A stretch of DNA of 37,069 nt, from positions 1-37,069 of IMG/VR virus record IMGVR_UViG_2209111020_000001. One strand, written 5' to 3'. Source of the DNA: a virus. The position numbers and the translations under genes were made by a program. The notes below the pieces were generated by a model. It saw nothing but the letters and a program-made list of their open reading frames with translations. It made no database searches and was not told where the DNA came from. This document shows positions 1 to 7,739 of the stretch, one piece after another (within the stretch, counting starts at the first letter, position 1; each line of letters opens with the position of its first letter).

Positions 1-44
1 CTATGGTATTTGCCCATAAATAAAAATTCGTGGAGGATCCTATT

Positions 45-209
45 ATGTGCGAAAAAGCATATATCGATCGGATTAAAAATGAGCTTGACTATCTAGACGC
101 ATGGGTGAAGAAGAACCGTGACAGCGCAAATCGATACATTTACTATGCCGTCAGTGATCGCATGATCAGGGACCATAAAGTCATTAACTGGCTCGAATCA
201 AGAAAATAA
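45..209 (+). CDS. Small protein of unknown function (54 aa)
   Basis: This is an unrecognised 54-residue protein with an ATG start and a good ribosome binding site (GGAGG at 32-36, eight bases before the start). It is charged and probably helical (for example YIDRIKNELDYLDAWVKK), with no membrane segment and no motif I know. It runs rightward, opposite to the adjacent lysis genes, and its stop codon at 207-209 falls inside the open frame of the next gene, so the two may be translationally coupled. It could be a prophage accessory gene near the attachment site or a gene of the flanking chromosome; the sequence does not decide. Confidence is for the gene being real. Confidence 0.6.
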   Translation: MCEKAYIDRIKNELDYLDAWVKKNRDSANRYIYYAVSDRMIRDHKVINWLESRK

Positions 210-318
210 ATTTTATCCTACACAGCAGCAGCGGAACGAAGAATGGATCAAGAATAATCGTGAGCATAAGCGGTATCTGTCGAAGCGCTCGAGCGCTCGA
301 TCATTTATTAAACTAGAT

Positions 319-696
319 GTGACAACCGATGATCTTTATGATCTGCAATCCCGATTGGATGAACAAATCAAGAAATATATGGCTAGCACAAAGTATGAGA
401 TTTATGTTTTCTCTGGTAGCCCCACTTTCCCGCTTCACCAGATAACGATCCATGAAGCTGTTGAAATCAATGGATTGCTTCTTTCGGGAACCGAGATACC
501 TATTAAACAGTTTGCAAACTTTTTTGCCAATAGCCGTCTTGAAAAGTTAAAAGAAATATGCTCGCCTGATGATTTTCAATTTGTTCATGTTTATAAATTT
601 ACTGGCTTATCCCCGGAAAACTGGGATAATGATAAAGCGGTTTATCGTTATGATCACAAAGAGTTCAATCTGTTTGGGCAGAGAAAAAAATGCTAA
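319..696 (+). CDS. Unknown protein; annotated GTG start has no RBS and the frame extends upstream
   Basis: From the GTG at 319 this encodes 125 residues of unknown function. No ribosome binding site precedes that GTG. The same frame stays open back to 166 and encodes protein-like sequence from about 205 (KFYPTQQQRNEEWIKNN, then REHKRYLSKRSSARSF) that joins smoothly to the annotated start. From memory this stretch resembles the N-terminus of small hypothetical proteins of Gram-positive phages, where it starts with Met-Glu-Asn-Lys. Here the frame has no ATG, GTG or TTG between 166 and 318. Either the normal start has been lost, or translation begins on an unusual codon coupled to the stop of the preceding gene (207-209). 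The C-terminal half is not recognised. Confidence 0.55.
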   Translation: MTTDDLYDLQSRLDEQIKKYMASTKYEIYVFSGSPTFPLHQITIHEAVEINGLLLSGTEIPIKQFANFFANSRLEKLKEICSPDDFQFVHVYKFTGLSPENWDNDKAVYRYDHKEFNLFGQRKKC

Positions 697-771
697 AATT
701 AAATATAATATAATACAAGTTGTTTATCAGCCATACTTCCCATGTATCTGATATGATATTTCCCCTTGAAA

Positions 772-798
772 AAGAACGTCCGTTATGGGCGTTCTTTT
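772..798. terminator. Bidirectional rho-independent terminator
   Basis: A 10-bp stem (AAGAACGTCC at 772-781 with GGGCGTTCTT at 787-796, one G-T pair, loop GTTAT) is followed by T residues on the plus strand. It is preceded by A residues, so it also ends in a U-run on the minus strand. It lies between the convergent rightward genes (45-696) and the leftward lysis operon ending at 924, and can serve both. The rest of 697-923 shows no gene. Confidence 0.8.
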
Positions 799-923
799 CG
801 CTTTGATCCGCCCCGCTCATTTTGGATTGGGGAATCCCGTGTGCATCGTATCAGCTTTTAAATTATTAAACTGTAGGGTATTTTTTTATGTATGCCCGGT
901 TGCCCAGGCAGTGTTGCATTATA

Positions 924-1199
924 TTATTTCTGATTCTTTGGCTTGCTATATAGTAGTGCCTGTGCGCTATCATTAATCCCTTTTGTGGTCGGATCCGTTA
1001 CCGCATGATAAACGCTGACAATCACGAGCGCCAGCACATACGGGTTTTTGATGGCTGCCACAATTAGACCGATCAGGATCGGCCAGCTGGTGACATCGGC
1101 GCCTGTCAGCCCGGCGTATGCTAGGATCGGCAGAAGAATAGAAACAATGATCTGAGCAACGAACAGCGGATTTTTAAAACGAATTTTCCAGTTAATCAT
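924..1199 (-). CDS. Holin, phi LC3 family
   Basis: A 91-residue holin that should form lesions in the cytoplasmic membrane and release the endolysin at the end of the lytic cycle. The N-terminus is a short cationic stretch (INWKIRFKNP). Two hydrophobic segments follow (about residues 13-31 and 42-63), then the sequence DPTTKGINDS and a charged tail. This NP...DPTTKG layout is characteristic of phi LC3-type holins, and the length is usual for the family. It is the last gene of the leftward late operon, 15 bases after the endolysin, with a good upstream GGGAG. The terminator at 772-798 lies downstream. Confidence 0.88.
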   Translation of the reverse strand: MINWKIRFKNPLFVAQIIVSILLPILAYAGLTGADVTSWPILIGLIVAAIKNPYVLALVIVSVYHAVTDPTTKGINDSAQALLYSKPKNQK

Positions 1200-1214
1200 A
1201 TGAATCTCTCCCTT

Positions 1215-2357
1215 TTATTTAAGATATAATTTCTGTCCTGGGTAAATGGTGTCATTGTGCAGATAATTGACATTTTTCAGCTGCTGAACGCTGACATGGT
1301 TTTTCTGGCCGATGCCCCACAGAGTATCACCGCTAACAACGGTATGGTAAGGACGGCTTACCAGATGCGGTACGGATCCGGACAGCTTAATAACCTGTCC
1401 CACACGGATCAGATTCGGGTTCTTGATGCCGTTCAGTGCAGCCAGTTTCGACACGGTTGTTCCGTGCTTTGCAGCAATCGCCGACAGCGTATCCCCCGAC
1501 CGTATAGTGTACATGCTCGATGGTGCCGGTTTGGCTGCTGGCTTGCTTGTTGCTTTCAGCTTCAGTACCTGGCCGACACGGATCAGGTTGACATTGCGGA
1601 TCCCGTTAATCGCTGCGACCGCTTGAACGCTCGTCCCGAACCGAGATGATATTCCGGACAGTGTGTCGCCAGGTCGAACGGTATACGTTCCTGATGCCGG
1701 CCGGCTGACCGGTTGCGGTTTAGCAGCCGGTTTATTGACTGGCTTGGCCGACGGAGCGCCAGAGCTGACGACTTTATCCGTGTAGGCAATATTCTCGTCC
1801 ACCCGGCCATTAATTCCCGGTACACTGGCGTCTGAGCAGTGCTGCCAGATGTCCGCGGCACGATCGCAGTGATCGTTGTACTGAGCAATCCATTTAAGCA
1901 ATCCCGGACGCAGCGCTGACTCAGTGAGACGATCACGGAAGAAATATAGTCCACTATAAATACCAAGTTTCTCATGCCCTGCTTTTGCCAGCTGGTCAAA
2001 AAATGCATTAACAAAGCCGGTCAGCGTTCCAGCATTCGGATTCAGATTTTTCGCTTCGACATCGCAGAACAGATACCCTTTGACGTTGATTCCGGCCAGA
2101 TTTTTCAGAAACCAGTCTGCTTCGGCCTTCGCATCAGATTCGCTAACCCCTCTGAAGAAATGATAAATATGAACGGCCAGACCCACAGCTTCAGCATTTT
2201 TAACACTCTCCCGAAAGTACGGGTTCACATAATGCGAACCGGCTTCACTGCCTTCTGTCGCTTTGACAATCACAAATTGATAGCCAGCCGCCTTAACTTT
2301 TGCAAAATTGACATGCCCCTGCATCGAAGCAACATCAATGCCCTTGTACTGTGTCAA
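1215..2357 (-). CDS. Endolysin: GH25 lysozyme with three LysM domains
   Basis: A 380-residue peptidoglycan hydrolase. Residues 4-195 are a glycoside hydrolase family 25 domain (N-acetylmuramidase), with the early Asp8 in KGIDVA and the acidic pair Asp99/Glu101 in CDVEA. A Pro/Ala/Lys-rich linker follows, then three LysM cell-wall-binding domains (about 225-267, 283-325 and 338-379), each starting with an S/P-GDTL motif. I chose the TTG at 2357 because GGGAGGGG lies just before it and the domain begins right after it. The open frame continues to 2576, but that part only shadows the XhlA gene. There is no signal peptide, so release depends on the holin. The Cys98/Cys153/Cys164 residues are unremarkable. 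Confidence 0.95.
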   Translation of the reverse strand: MTQYKGIDVASMQGHVNFAKVKAAGYQFVIVKATEGSEAGSHYVNPYFRESVKNAEAVGLAVHIYHFFRGVSESDAKAEADWFLKNLAGINVKGYLFCDVEAKNLNPNAGTLTGFVNAFFDQLAKAGHEKLGIYSGLYFFRDRLTESALRPGLLKWIAQYNDHCDRAADIWQHCSDASVPGINGRVDENIAYTDKVVSSGAPSAKPVNKPAAKPQPVSRPASGTYTVRPGDTLSGISSRFGTSVQAVAAINGIRNVNLIRVGQVLKLKATSKPAAKPAPSSMYTIRSGDTLSAIAAKHGTTVSKLAALNGIKNPNLIRVGQVIKLSGSVPHLVSRPYHTVVSGDTLWGIGQKNHVSVQQLKNVNYLHNDTIYPGQKLYLK

Positions 2358-2376
2358 TATAAATCCCCTCCCGTTT

Positions 2377-2685
2377 TTATCTGCTGAAAAAATAGTTAAC
2401 AATGATCGTGGCCAGCGTGACGACCCCGCCGATCGGGATAGCCAGCTTGCTAATCGCCTGCCATGTCCAGATATGTGCTTCCTGCTTTTTTTGCTGAATC
2501 CCACCAAGCATCCGGATGACCTCTGTGTTTTGCTCACGGAGATACTTATTTGATTCATCGTTCCGAGCATTTCCATCCTTGATCTGGTCGGACAGGCTGC
2601 TGATCCTTGCCTTTATATCCTCCTGCCCATCCTCCAGCCGCTCGATGCGCTTTTCATGGTCTTTCAGCTGCTCCTGTGTATCCAC
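2377..2685 (-). CDS. xhlA: XhlA-like small membrane protein of the lysis cassette
   Basis: About 102 residues. The N-terminal two-thirds is a charged coiled coil (EQLKDHEKRIERLEDGQEDI), and one C-terminal transmembrane segment (IPIGGVVTLATIIVNYFF) ends in SR. This is the architecture of the XhlA hemolysin/holin-partner family found just before endolysin genes in Bacilli phages. In PBSX-like cassettes XhlA works together with the holin for lysis. The GTG at 2685 is preferred because GAGGTG is correctly spaced before it; the ATG at 2691 is too close to that site, and the frame open to 2745 adds an unusual hydrophobic extension. The gene lies downstream of the moron terminator (2764-2790). Confidence 0.8.
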   Translation of the reverse strand: MDTQEQLKDHEKRIERLEDGQEDIKARISSLSDQIKDGNARNDESNKYLREQNTEVIRMLGGIQQKKQEAHIWTWQAISKLAIPIGGVVTLATIIVNYFFSR

Positions 2686-2763
2686 CCTCATCACCTCGAT
2701 AAATAAGCATAAAAATAGACCCATATGGGCCAGATATTGGATCACTTCCTTTATTGAGGTACG

Positions 2764-2790
2764 AAAAAAGAGCCCCGATTATCGGGACTC
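2764..2790 (-). terminator. Strong terminator after the SGNH hydrolase gene
   Basis: On the minus strand there is an 8-bp GC-rich stem (GAGTCCCG with CGGGGCTC, loop ATAAT) followed by six T residues. It lies about 20 bases after the stop of the SGNH gene and before the lysis cassette. It closes an independent transcription unit, and it would also block late transcripts from reaching the lysis genes unless there is read-through, antitermination or a local promoter. Confidence 0.88.
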
Positions 2791-2810
2791 CTTACGTCGC
2801 AGTAGCGTCC

Positions 2811-3527
2811 TTATTTGACATATTTTTTAATATTACTTTCCCAAATTTTATATCCATTACCATTAAGGTGCACACCATCAATAGTTAAACTTTTATTTAA
2901 TTCCCCTGTAGAATCAAATAATGGATATAAATCAATAAAAGTTAAATTATTTTTATCAGCTAACTGTTTAATTTTTAAATTTGTATTTTTTATATCCCCG
3001 TTTGATATATTTGTATCTAGTAGAGAATGGTTAATAGGCAAGATGCTTTGCACATAAATTTTAGACTCTGGAGATTTTGCTTTTATTTCATCGAAAAACT
3101 TTTGATAATTTTTTAAAACGCTTTTTTGACTTGCACCATGTGTTAAGTCATTGATTCCCATCATAATAAATATCTTTTTGGGATTTCCTTTGACAATATT
3201 ATTAATATTGTCAATGATTCCAGGTGTTTGATCACCTTCAATACCGCGATTCTTAATTGTGCTATTTTTAAAGGCCTCATCCCATTCGTTATAATCAGTA
3301 AGACTATCACCCGCAAAGATTATACTAGGATTAGCATCCGGCAATGCAGAAAAGGCACTTTTTTCAACATTATGATAGACGGAAAATTTATTTGATCCAG
3401 TTTTTGCGATACTGGATTTAATATAAGATATTCCACCTTTGTGAATAATAAAAGCTGATAATAATCCAACAAACAACAAATTAAAAACAAGTGAAATGCT
3501 CATTATCCATACATATACTTTTTTCAC
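2811..3527 (-). CDS. Membrane-anchored SGNH/GDSL-type hydrolase, probable moron
   Basis: A 238-residue SGNH-fold esterase candidate. A single N-terminal membrane anchor (about residues 7-28) puts the catalytic domain outside the cell. Block I is GDSLTD (Ser75), block II Gly is in NRGIEGD (Gly95), block III is MGIND (Asn126), and block V is DGVHLNG (Asp217, His220). All four catalytic blocks are present, so an active enzyme is expected. The family acts on acyl or acetyl esters, including those on cell-wall polymers; the substrate here is unknown. The GTG start has GAGGAG in front. The gene is visibly much richer in AT than its neighbours and has its own promoter (3560-3587) and terminator (2764-2790), which fits a recently acquired gene expressed in the lysogen. 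Confidence 0.88.
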   Translation of the reverse strand: MKKVYVWIMSISLVFNLLFVGLLSAFIIHKGGISYIKSSIAKTGSNKFSVYHNVEKSAFSALPDANPSIIFAGDSLTDYNEWDEAFKNSTIKNRGIEGDQTPGIIDNINNIVKGNPKKIFIMMGINDLTHGASQKSVLKNYQKFFDEIKAKSPESKIYVQSILPINHSLLDTNISNGDIKNTNLKIKQLADKNNLTFIDLYPLFDSTGELNKSLTIDGVHLNGNGYKIWESNIKKYVK

Positions 3528-3559
3528 AGTGCAGTCTCCTCATTAGCATATATGGATTT

Positions 3560-3587
3560 ATTATATCACCTATTAGGACGCTGTATA
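3560..3587 (-). promoter_or_regulatory. Extended -10 promoter for the SGNH gene
   Basis: On the minus strand a perfect TATAAT (3560-3565) is preceded by TG one base upstream (extended -10). A weaker -35 element TATACA (3582-3587) lies 16 bp further up. It sits in the 45-base gap between the tail esterase gene and the SGNH gene and points at the SGNH start. No similar sigma-A promoter is seen between the other tail genes. Expression without late activation is inferred. Confidence 0.7.
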
Positions 3588-5306
3588 TTGATTAAAAAAT
3601 GCAATTATCTGTGACAAATACGGCGAAACATTAAATGTATGCCCTCCGGATGGAACAGATATTTCAGTTAGACTCATTGAAGCCGTTGCAGCCACAGTAG
3701 CAAGAGCGTCTGCATTTGCTGTTTTACTTACAGCTGTATCATCCATTGCAGCAGCAAACCACATGGGCAGCCCTCTAAATGCTGATGCATCCATTAGTGC
3801 TGGATCACGCCCAACAGTTTTAGCGGCATAGTCGCTTCCGTCTGATGCTATTCCATATGCTGTTTTAATTAAACTCATAAATGCAGGGTTATTATAGTTA
3901 TTATTTAAATTAAAAGTTGGTGATGTGGCTGCCCAAGCTACGCATGGTATTTTGTTTTCTGAAAGGGCATTTAAACTTTCAATTCCACCCATTGAATTAG
4001 CAAAAAATACGGTTCCGCTGATTGCATAATTATCTCTGACATACCTATACGCTTGGTAATAGGAATTTGTCGATGCAGAATTACCCCAGGTATATTTGCT
4101 ACTGTTCAGGCAACAAGACATAACAATATAGCCAGCAGCGACCAATGCTTTTTGTATTTGCGGATAGTTTGAATCACTACCCGCCGACCAGTAAGTTTCA
4201 TCTGATCCATTTCCATGCCAGCAGATAGCGAGAGATGACGGAATACGACTATCATAATTTACAGGTAGATATATGCGCCAACTTTGCGTTCCGTCACCTG
4301 TCCACTGCACTGTTTTAACCTGCCCTTCTCCTAAATTTCTTGGATAAATTGTTTCCAGCCCACGTCTCATGGCTATCGTCCCAATTGATACAACACCTCT
4401 TCCGTCAGTATTAAAAACATATAGGTTATTTACTGACATTTCTGTGCGTGGCTTTTTAACACAAAATTCAATGGAGCCATCATTTTTTAATAGGCACACA
4501 GATATATTCTGATCATCAACATCAACAATTGCAGTATAATCTCCGTCTGTCACTGGGGTATTGCTTGTACCATATTGATCTTGATGATCTATCCTAAATG
4601 CAATCTTGCTGTCCAAACGCATGTGTATCCCAAAAACGTTTTCTGCCCCAGGTGTTGGCTCAGCTCCTGGCGCATCGTCTGAAACCCCAAAAATAAGTGC
4701 AGCACTACCCCCCGGATTTGTAAAATGGATATTAAATATTGCCCTCATTTTATCTAATGTTCCTAAAGATATTGCATGATTTGCGCCAGATTGTTGGCCT
4801 GTAGTAACCGCAGTACAAAAAAGTTGGCTGCTATTAACGGTTAAATTTGTCGGATTATTAGTTACCCAATTAGACAAATTATCCCAATGCTCAGAAAAAA
4901 TTGTTGATAAGGTATCCTCATAGCGAGCGATTGATGCACTTGTACTTTTTAATCCGTCCATAATTGACCTAGCAGTAATCAATTGTCTTACTACCTTCAT
5001 ATTATTCGCCAACTGCGACGTAAAGCCGGCGTTAATTGTTCCTTGATCAGTTTTATTTTGGTCTATGTTTTCCTGCAGCGCATTCCGGTCCGCAGCAATC
5101 CGATCCCTGGCAGTCGGGTAGACAGTGCTATCCTGAGCGGTCCGGATATCGACAACCTCAGACGGCTGTGGCACATTCTGGATCAGCGTATCAACCCGGC
5201 TTTTTTGTTCCTGCATGTCGTCTCCGACATTGGAAAATAGACCTTTGAGCTGATTGTAAAAATCCTTCATAAAGTCTGTTGCTGTAAAAACATAAGGCCA
5301 TTTCAT
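3573..5306 (-). CDS. Tail receptor-binding protein with lectin-like and esterase domains
   Basis: A 577-residue virion protein, third after the tape measure. Residues 1-140 form a helical tail-attachment region with a coiled-coil character. Residues about 141-320 are beta-rich (for example LDSKIAFRIDHQ, DYTAIVDVDD) and look like a concanavalin/jelly-roll carbohydrate-binding domain; this fold is inferred. Residues about 330-577 are an alpha/beta hydrolase of the esterase/feruloyl-esterase type: oxyanion-hole WHGNG (363-367), nucleophile elbow ANSMGG (Ser438), acidic MDD (Asp522 or Asp523) and His556 in GGHTF. It probably binds a surface glycopolymer and removes ester groups during adsorption. 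AGGAGG precedes the ATG and overlaps the stop of the hub gene. Substrate unknown. Confidence 0.8.
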   Translation of the reverse strand: MKWPYVFTATDFMKDFYNQLKGLFSNVGDDMQEQKSRVDTLIQNVPQPSEVVDIRTAQDSTVYPTARDRIAADRNALQENIDQNKTDQGTINAGFTSQLANNMKVVRQLITARSIMDGLKSTSASIARYEDTLSTIFSEHWDNLSNWVTNNPTNLTVNSSQLFCTAVTTGQQSGANHAISLGTLDKMRAIFNIHFTNPGGSAALIFGVSDDAPGAEPTPGAENVFGIHMRLDSKIAFRIDHQDQYGTSNTPVTDGDYTAIVDVDDQNISVCLLKNDGSIEFCVKKPRTEMSVNNLYVFNTDGRGVVSIGTIAMRRGLETIYPRNLGEGQVKTVQWTGDGTQSWRIYLPVNYDSRIPSSLAICWHGNGSDETYWSAGSDSNYPQIQKALVAAGYIVMSCCLNSSKYTWGNSASTNSYYQAYRYVRDNYAISGTVFFANSMGGIESLNALSENKIPCVAWAATSPTFNLNNNYNNPAFMSLIKTAYGIASDGSDYAAKTVGRDPALMDASAFRGLPMWFAAAMDDTAVSKTANADALATVAATASMSLTEISVPSGGHTFNVSPYLSQIIAFFNQYTAS

Positions 5307-5312
5307 TGATTA

Positions 5313-6899
5313 TCAACCTCCTAGGGCGGTTATTCGATCATTTAGACTCTTTATCCAATCAGCGAGTGGCATATCAATCATTCCGTCGGGCTTAACGGTT
5401 GGATTAAATGTTTGTGGCACAATGTCTGGATCACTTGTCCAACTTTTTAGCAGATCAAGATATTTTTTATCGATAGCTGCCATCAAACCGGGGTCCGTAA
5501 GCGTGACTAAAGTAATCGCCCAATTCGTATCTTTTGGAATGCTGTTCCAAGTCTTATACATCTCCGGGAAAGCCAATCCTTTATCTATAGCAGTAACGTC
5601 TAGCGCATTACCTTGTCCAGGTATGTCATCAAGTTTGTTTTTATCATTGGCTGAAAGCAACCCGTCACTACTTCCTGTCGCAAGAGGAATACTCTCTGAC
5701 TGCGATGGATCATATCCGGGCGCAAAGGTTGTTTCCGGTCCAATCTGGCTCTGACTTTCCTGTATTTTCCCCTCGGACTTCGTGAGATCTAATTTCCCGT
5801 CCGAAGTAGTTAAATCATTTATTTTCGCAACCGACTCAGACACTGTTGTTCCGAGCGCTGTATCTTTAATAGTTCCGCTGCTATCGATTACCTTATTGAC
5901 CGTACTGGCAGCGGTCGAAAACCCGGACATTACGTCAACCACGTCTTTAACGATATTTGACGATGTGACTTCCGGCGGCTTATTCACGGCCGGATATTTT
6001 TTATACGCGATAATCTGGACATCAATATCCAGATTCATCGGCTCATAGATCAGCATCCGATGCTCACCGCGCTGCACATCTTCTTTCACCTTCAGTGGTG
6101 CGGTAATGCTGACATCCGGTTCATCCTGAAGCTGTGACGGCAGATAAGCCAGCATCGAATCCGGATTTGTAAACCGATCATCTCGAACTGGATCCGCATG
6201 CCGTTCGCCATAAATATTGATGTTCGGGCTTTCATAGGTAATAGGATCAAAGACATATGATCCATCTTCATTCTGTTTCCCATATCCGCGGATAACGGTC
6301 TTTATAGCACCGGTATCGATCGACAGCTGAACTTCATCTGTATTGTATTGGTACCGGATTTGCTTGTCGGTAACTGATCCCCATTCAACTTCTGAATAGA
6401 TGATCAGATGTTTGTTGTCCGCTTCCAGAACTCCGCCGAATTTTGAAAGGATATCGCCAAGCATGGACAAAGCATTTGCGTCACCGAAATTATCAATTTG
6501 CACCGTCGGAAAACTGCCGATAACCTCCCAGGTAAAGCCAAGCACATTACCACCAAAAGACCAATCCATTGCTTCATCAATCGACCATACTTTTGACTGC
6601 TGCTCATATTGCCGGTGATCCTGGCACGTAAAATAAATGTGTGGTGCCGTAATATCCACCGTTGCCAGCGGACCAGCCCCCTTCGGCTCCGTGTGATTAA
6701 TGAGAAACTGCTGTCCTTGGTAGATGATCTTTGATTCGTTTTTAAGCATGGCATAGGTGAGCGCATTTCTGACTGTTTTCAGCGCAGTGAGACTAAGCGA
6801 CCAGGCTGAGTTTTTCTGCCATTCTTCGGTCAGGCTGGCTGGGTCATAATCGATCAAAATTTCTTCGTTCGTTCCATCATTAACCAGCAAATCATCCAT
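5313..6899 (-). CDS. tal: Tail hub / tail-associated lysin-type protein (Tal, prophage endopeptidase tail family)
   Basis: A 528-residue baseplate hub protein. The N-terminal ~380 residues match the gp27-like/prophage tail family (ALTYAMLKNESKII, QQFLINHTE, then domains ending in IRYQYNTDEV and AIKTVIRGYGK). In this family the N-terminus forms the trimeric hub under the distal tail ring, and the C-terminus carries an extension that may act on the wall. Here the C-terminal ~150 residues are low in motifs and I see no convincing peptidase or lysozyme site, so enzymatic activity is not claimed. It is followed at 6 bases by the receptor-binding protein and preceded by Dit, the standard siphophage order. 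Confidence 0.85.
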   Translation of the reverse strand: MDDLLVNDGTNEEILIDYDPASLTEEWQKNSAWSLSLTALKTVRNALTYAMLKNESKIIYQGQQFLINHTEPKGAGPLATVDITAPHIYFTCQDHRQYEQQSKVWSIDEAMDWSFGGNVLGFTWEVIGSFPTVQIDNFGDANALSMLGDILSKFGGVLEADNKHLIIYSEVEWGSVTDKQIRYQYNTDEVQLSIDTGAIKTVIRGYGKQNEDGSYVFDPITYESPNINIYGERHADPVRDDRFTNPDSMLAYLPSQLQDEPDVSITAPLKVKEDVQRGEHRMLIYEPMNLDIDVQIIAYKKYPAVNKPPEVTSSNIVKDVVDVMSGFSTAASTVNKVIDSSGTIKDTALGTTVSESVAKINDLTTSDGKLDLTKSEGKIQESQSQIGPETTFAPGYDPSQSESIPLATGSSDGLLSANDKNKLDDIPGQGNALDVTAIDKGLAFPEMYKTWNSIPKDTNWAITLVTLTDPGLMAAIDKKYLDLLKSWTSDPDIVPQTFNPTVKPDGMIDMPLADWIKSLNDRITALGG

Positions 6900-6910
6900 G
6901 GTCTCTCACC

Positions 6911-7735
6911 TCACTTATACAAGAAGTAAAACCCAAAAGTCGACTCAGGATTCATCAGTCCGGACATCTCAATGTCATTCCATCCCGGAGCTAAACCAAT
7001 CAGCCCATGATTAGTGTCCCGGCCACAGCTGACGCCGTTAAGCTTTGGATAAACACCATCAATCGTGAGTTCATCGCCAGCAGCTAATTCCGAATAGTAC
7101 TGAAAAACATCTCCGGTCGTATGATTCACCAGCACTGGAATCCCTGTTCCCTTAATGCTGATCAGACAAAAATGGAATCGCGGATTGATTCTGACATTGC
7201 CAGCATTGAAAATTCGGAAGCTACTTTCTGTATGGTGATAGATCAGGTCTTCACCCATCGGAAAGCCCTGGCCGATCAGCTGATATTTGTCGGACTGCAT
7301 ATTGATCGGGTCAATATCCGTGCGTCCCAGGCTCTCCGCAAATCCCCGAAACGCCTCAAACTGTACAGTGAATGTTCCGGATCGCAGATTGGCTATTTTC
7401 GTAAATTCAAATGGCTTGCAATGTACGAGATACCGGAGCCCAGGCATCCGTGACCAGCTAATATAATATGGATCATAGTCGAACAGCTCCGCCCACACTT
7501 CGCGCATGGCCAGTGCGTAGTCCCAACGGTCCGTACCAGAGTACAGAAAGTCAGCTTCTATCGTTCTGAGGTCAAAAGTTGTTCCGTTGTCCTGCCGACC
7601 GTCTACTCCGGACATCTGTCCATACGTAGTTACAGGCTGAGGCCCCATATCCCGGACGCTGATTAAATGCGCGCCCTTGATGTCTGTTATGGCCCTCTTT
7701 GTCCCGTCAATTTTTTCAATTGTCAATGTCTCCAT
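6911..7735 (-). CDS. dit: Distal tail protein (Dit)
   Basis: A 274-residue siphovirus tail component (Dit family). It forms the hexameric ring at the tail tip, joining the tail tube to the hub. Family features include the N-terminal segment ending RDMGPQPV, the central RTIEADFLYSG region, and the DPYYISWSRMPGLRYLVHCKP stretch followed by the GTFTVQFEAF strand. The C-terminal half (GNVRINPRFHF, GLIGLAPGWNDIEM) is the galectin-like domain usual for the family. The gene starts 5 bases after the tape measure stop with GAGGGG upstream. Confidence 0.92.
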   Translation of the reverse strand: METLTIEKIDGTKRAITDIKGAHLISVRDMGPQPVTTYGQMSGVDGRQDNGTTFDLRTIEADFLYSGTDRWDYALAMREVWAELFDYDPYYISWSRMPGLRYLVHCKPFEFTKIANLRSGTFTVQFEAFRGFAESLGRTDIDPINMQSDKYQLIGQGFPMGEDLIYHHTESSFRIFNAGNVRINPRFHFCLISIKGTGIPVLVNHTTGDVFQYYSELAAGDELTIDGVYPKLNGVSCGRDTNHGLIGLAPGWNDIEMSGLMNPESTFGFYFLYK

Positions 7736-7739
7736 ACAA

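Noticed and set aside
893-910. GC-rich hairpin after the holin gene
   Set aside because: A stem is present, but on the minus strand it is followed by A residues rather than T, so it is not a convincing terminator; the hairpin at 772-798 fits better.
2377-2576. N-terminal extension of the endolysin frame
   Set aside because: The frame is open to 2576, but this stretch is the XhlA gene read in another frame; a ribosome site and the domain start place the TTG at 2357.
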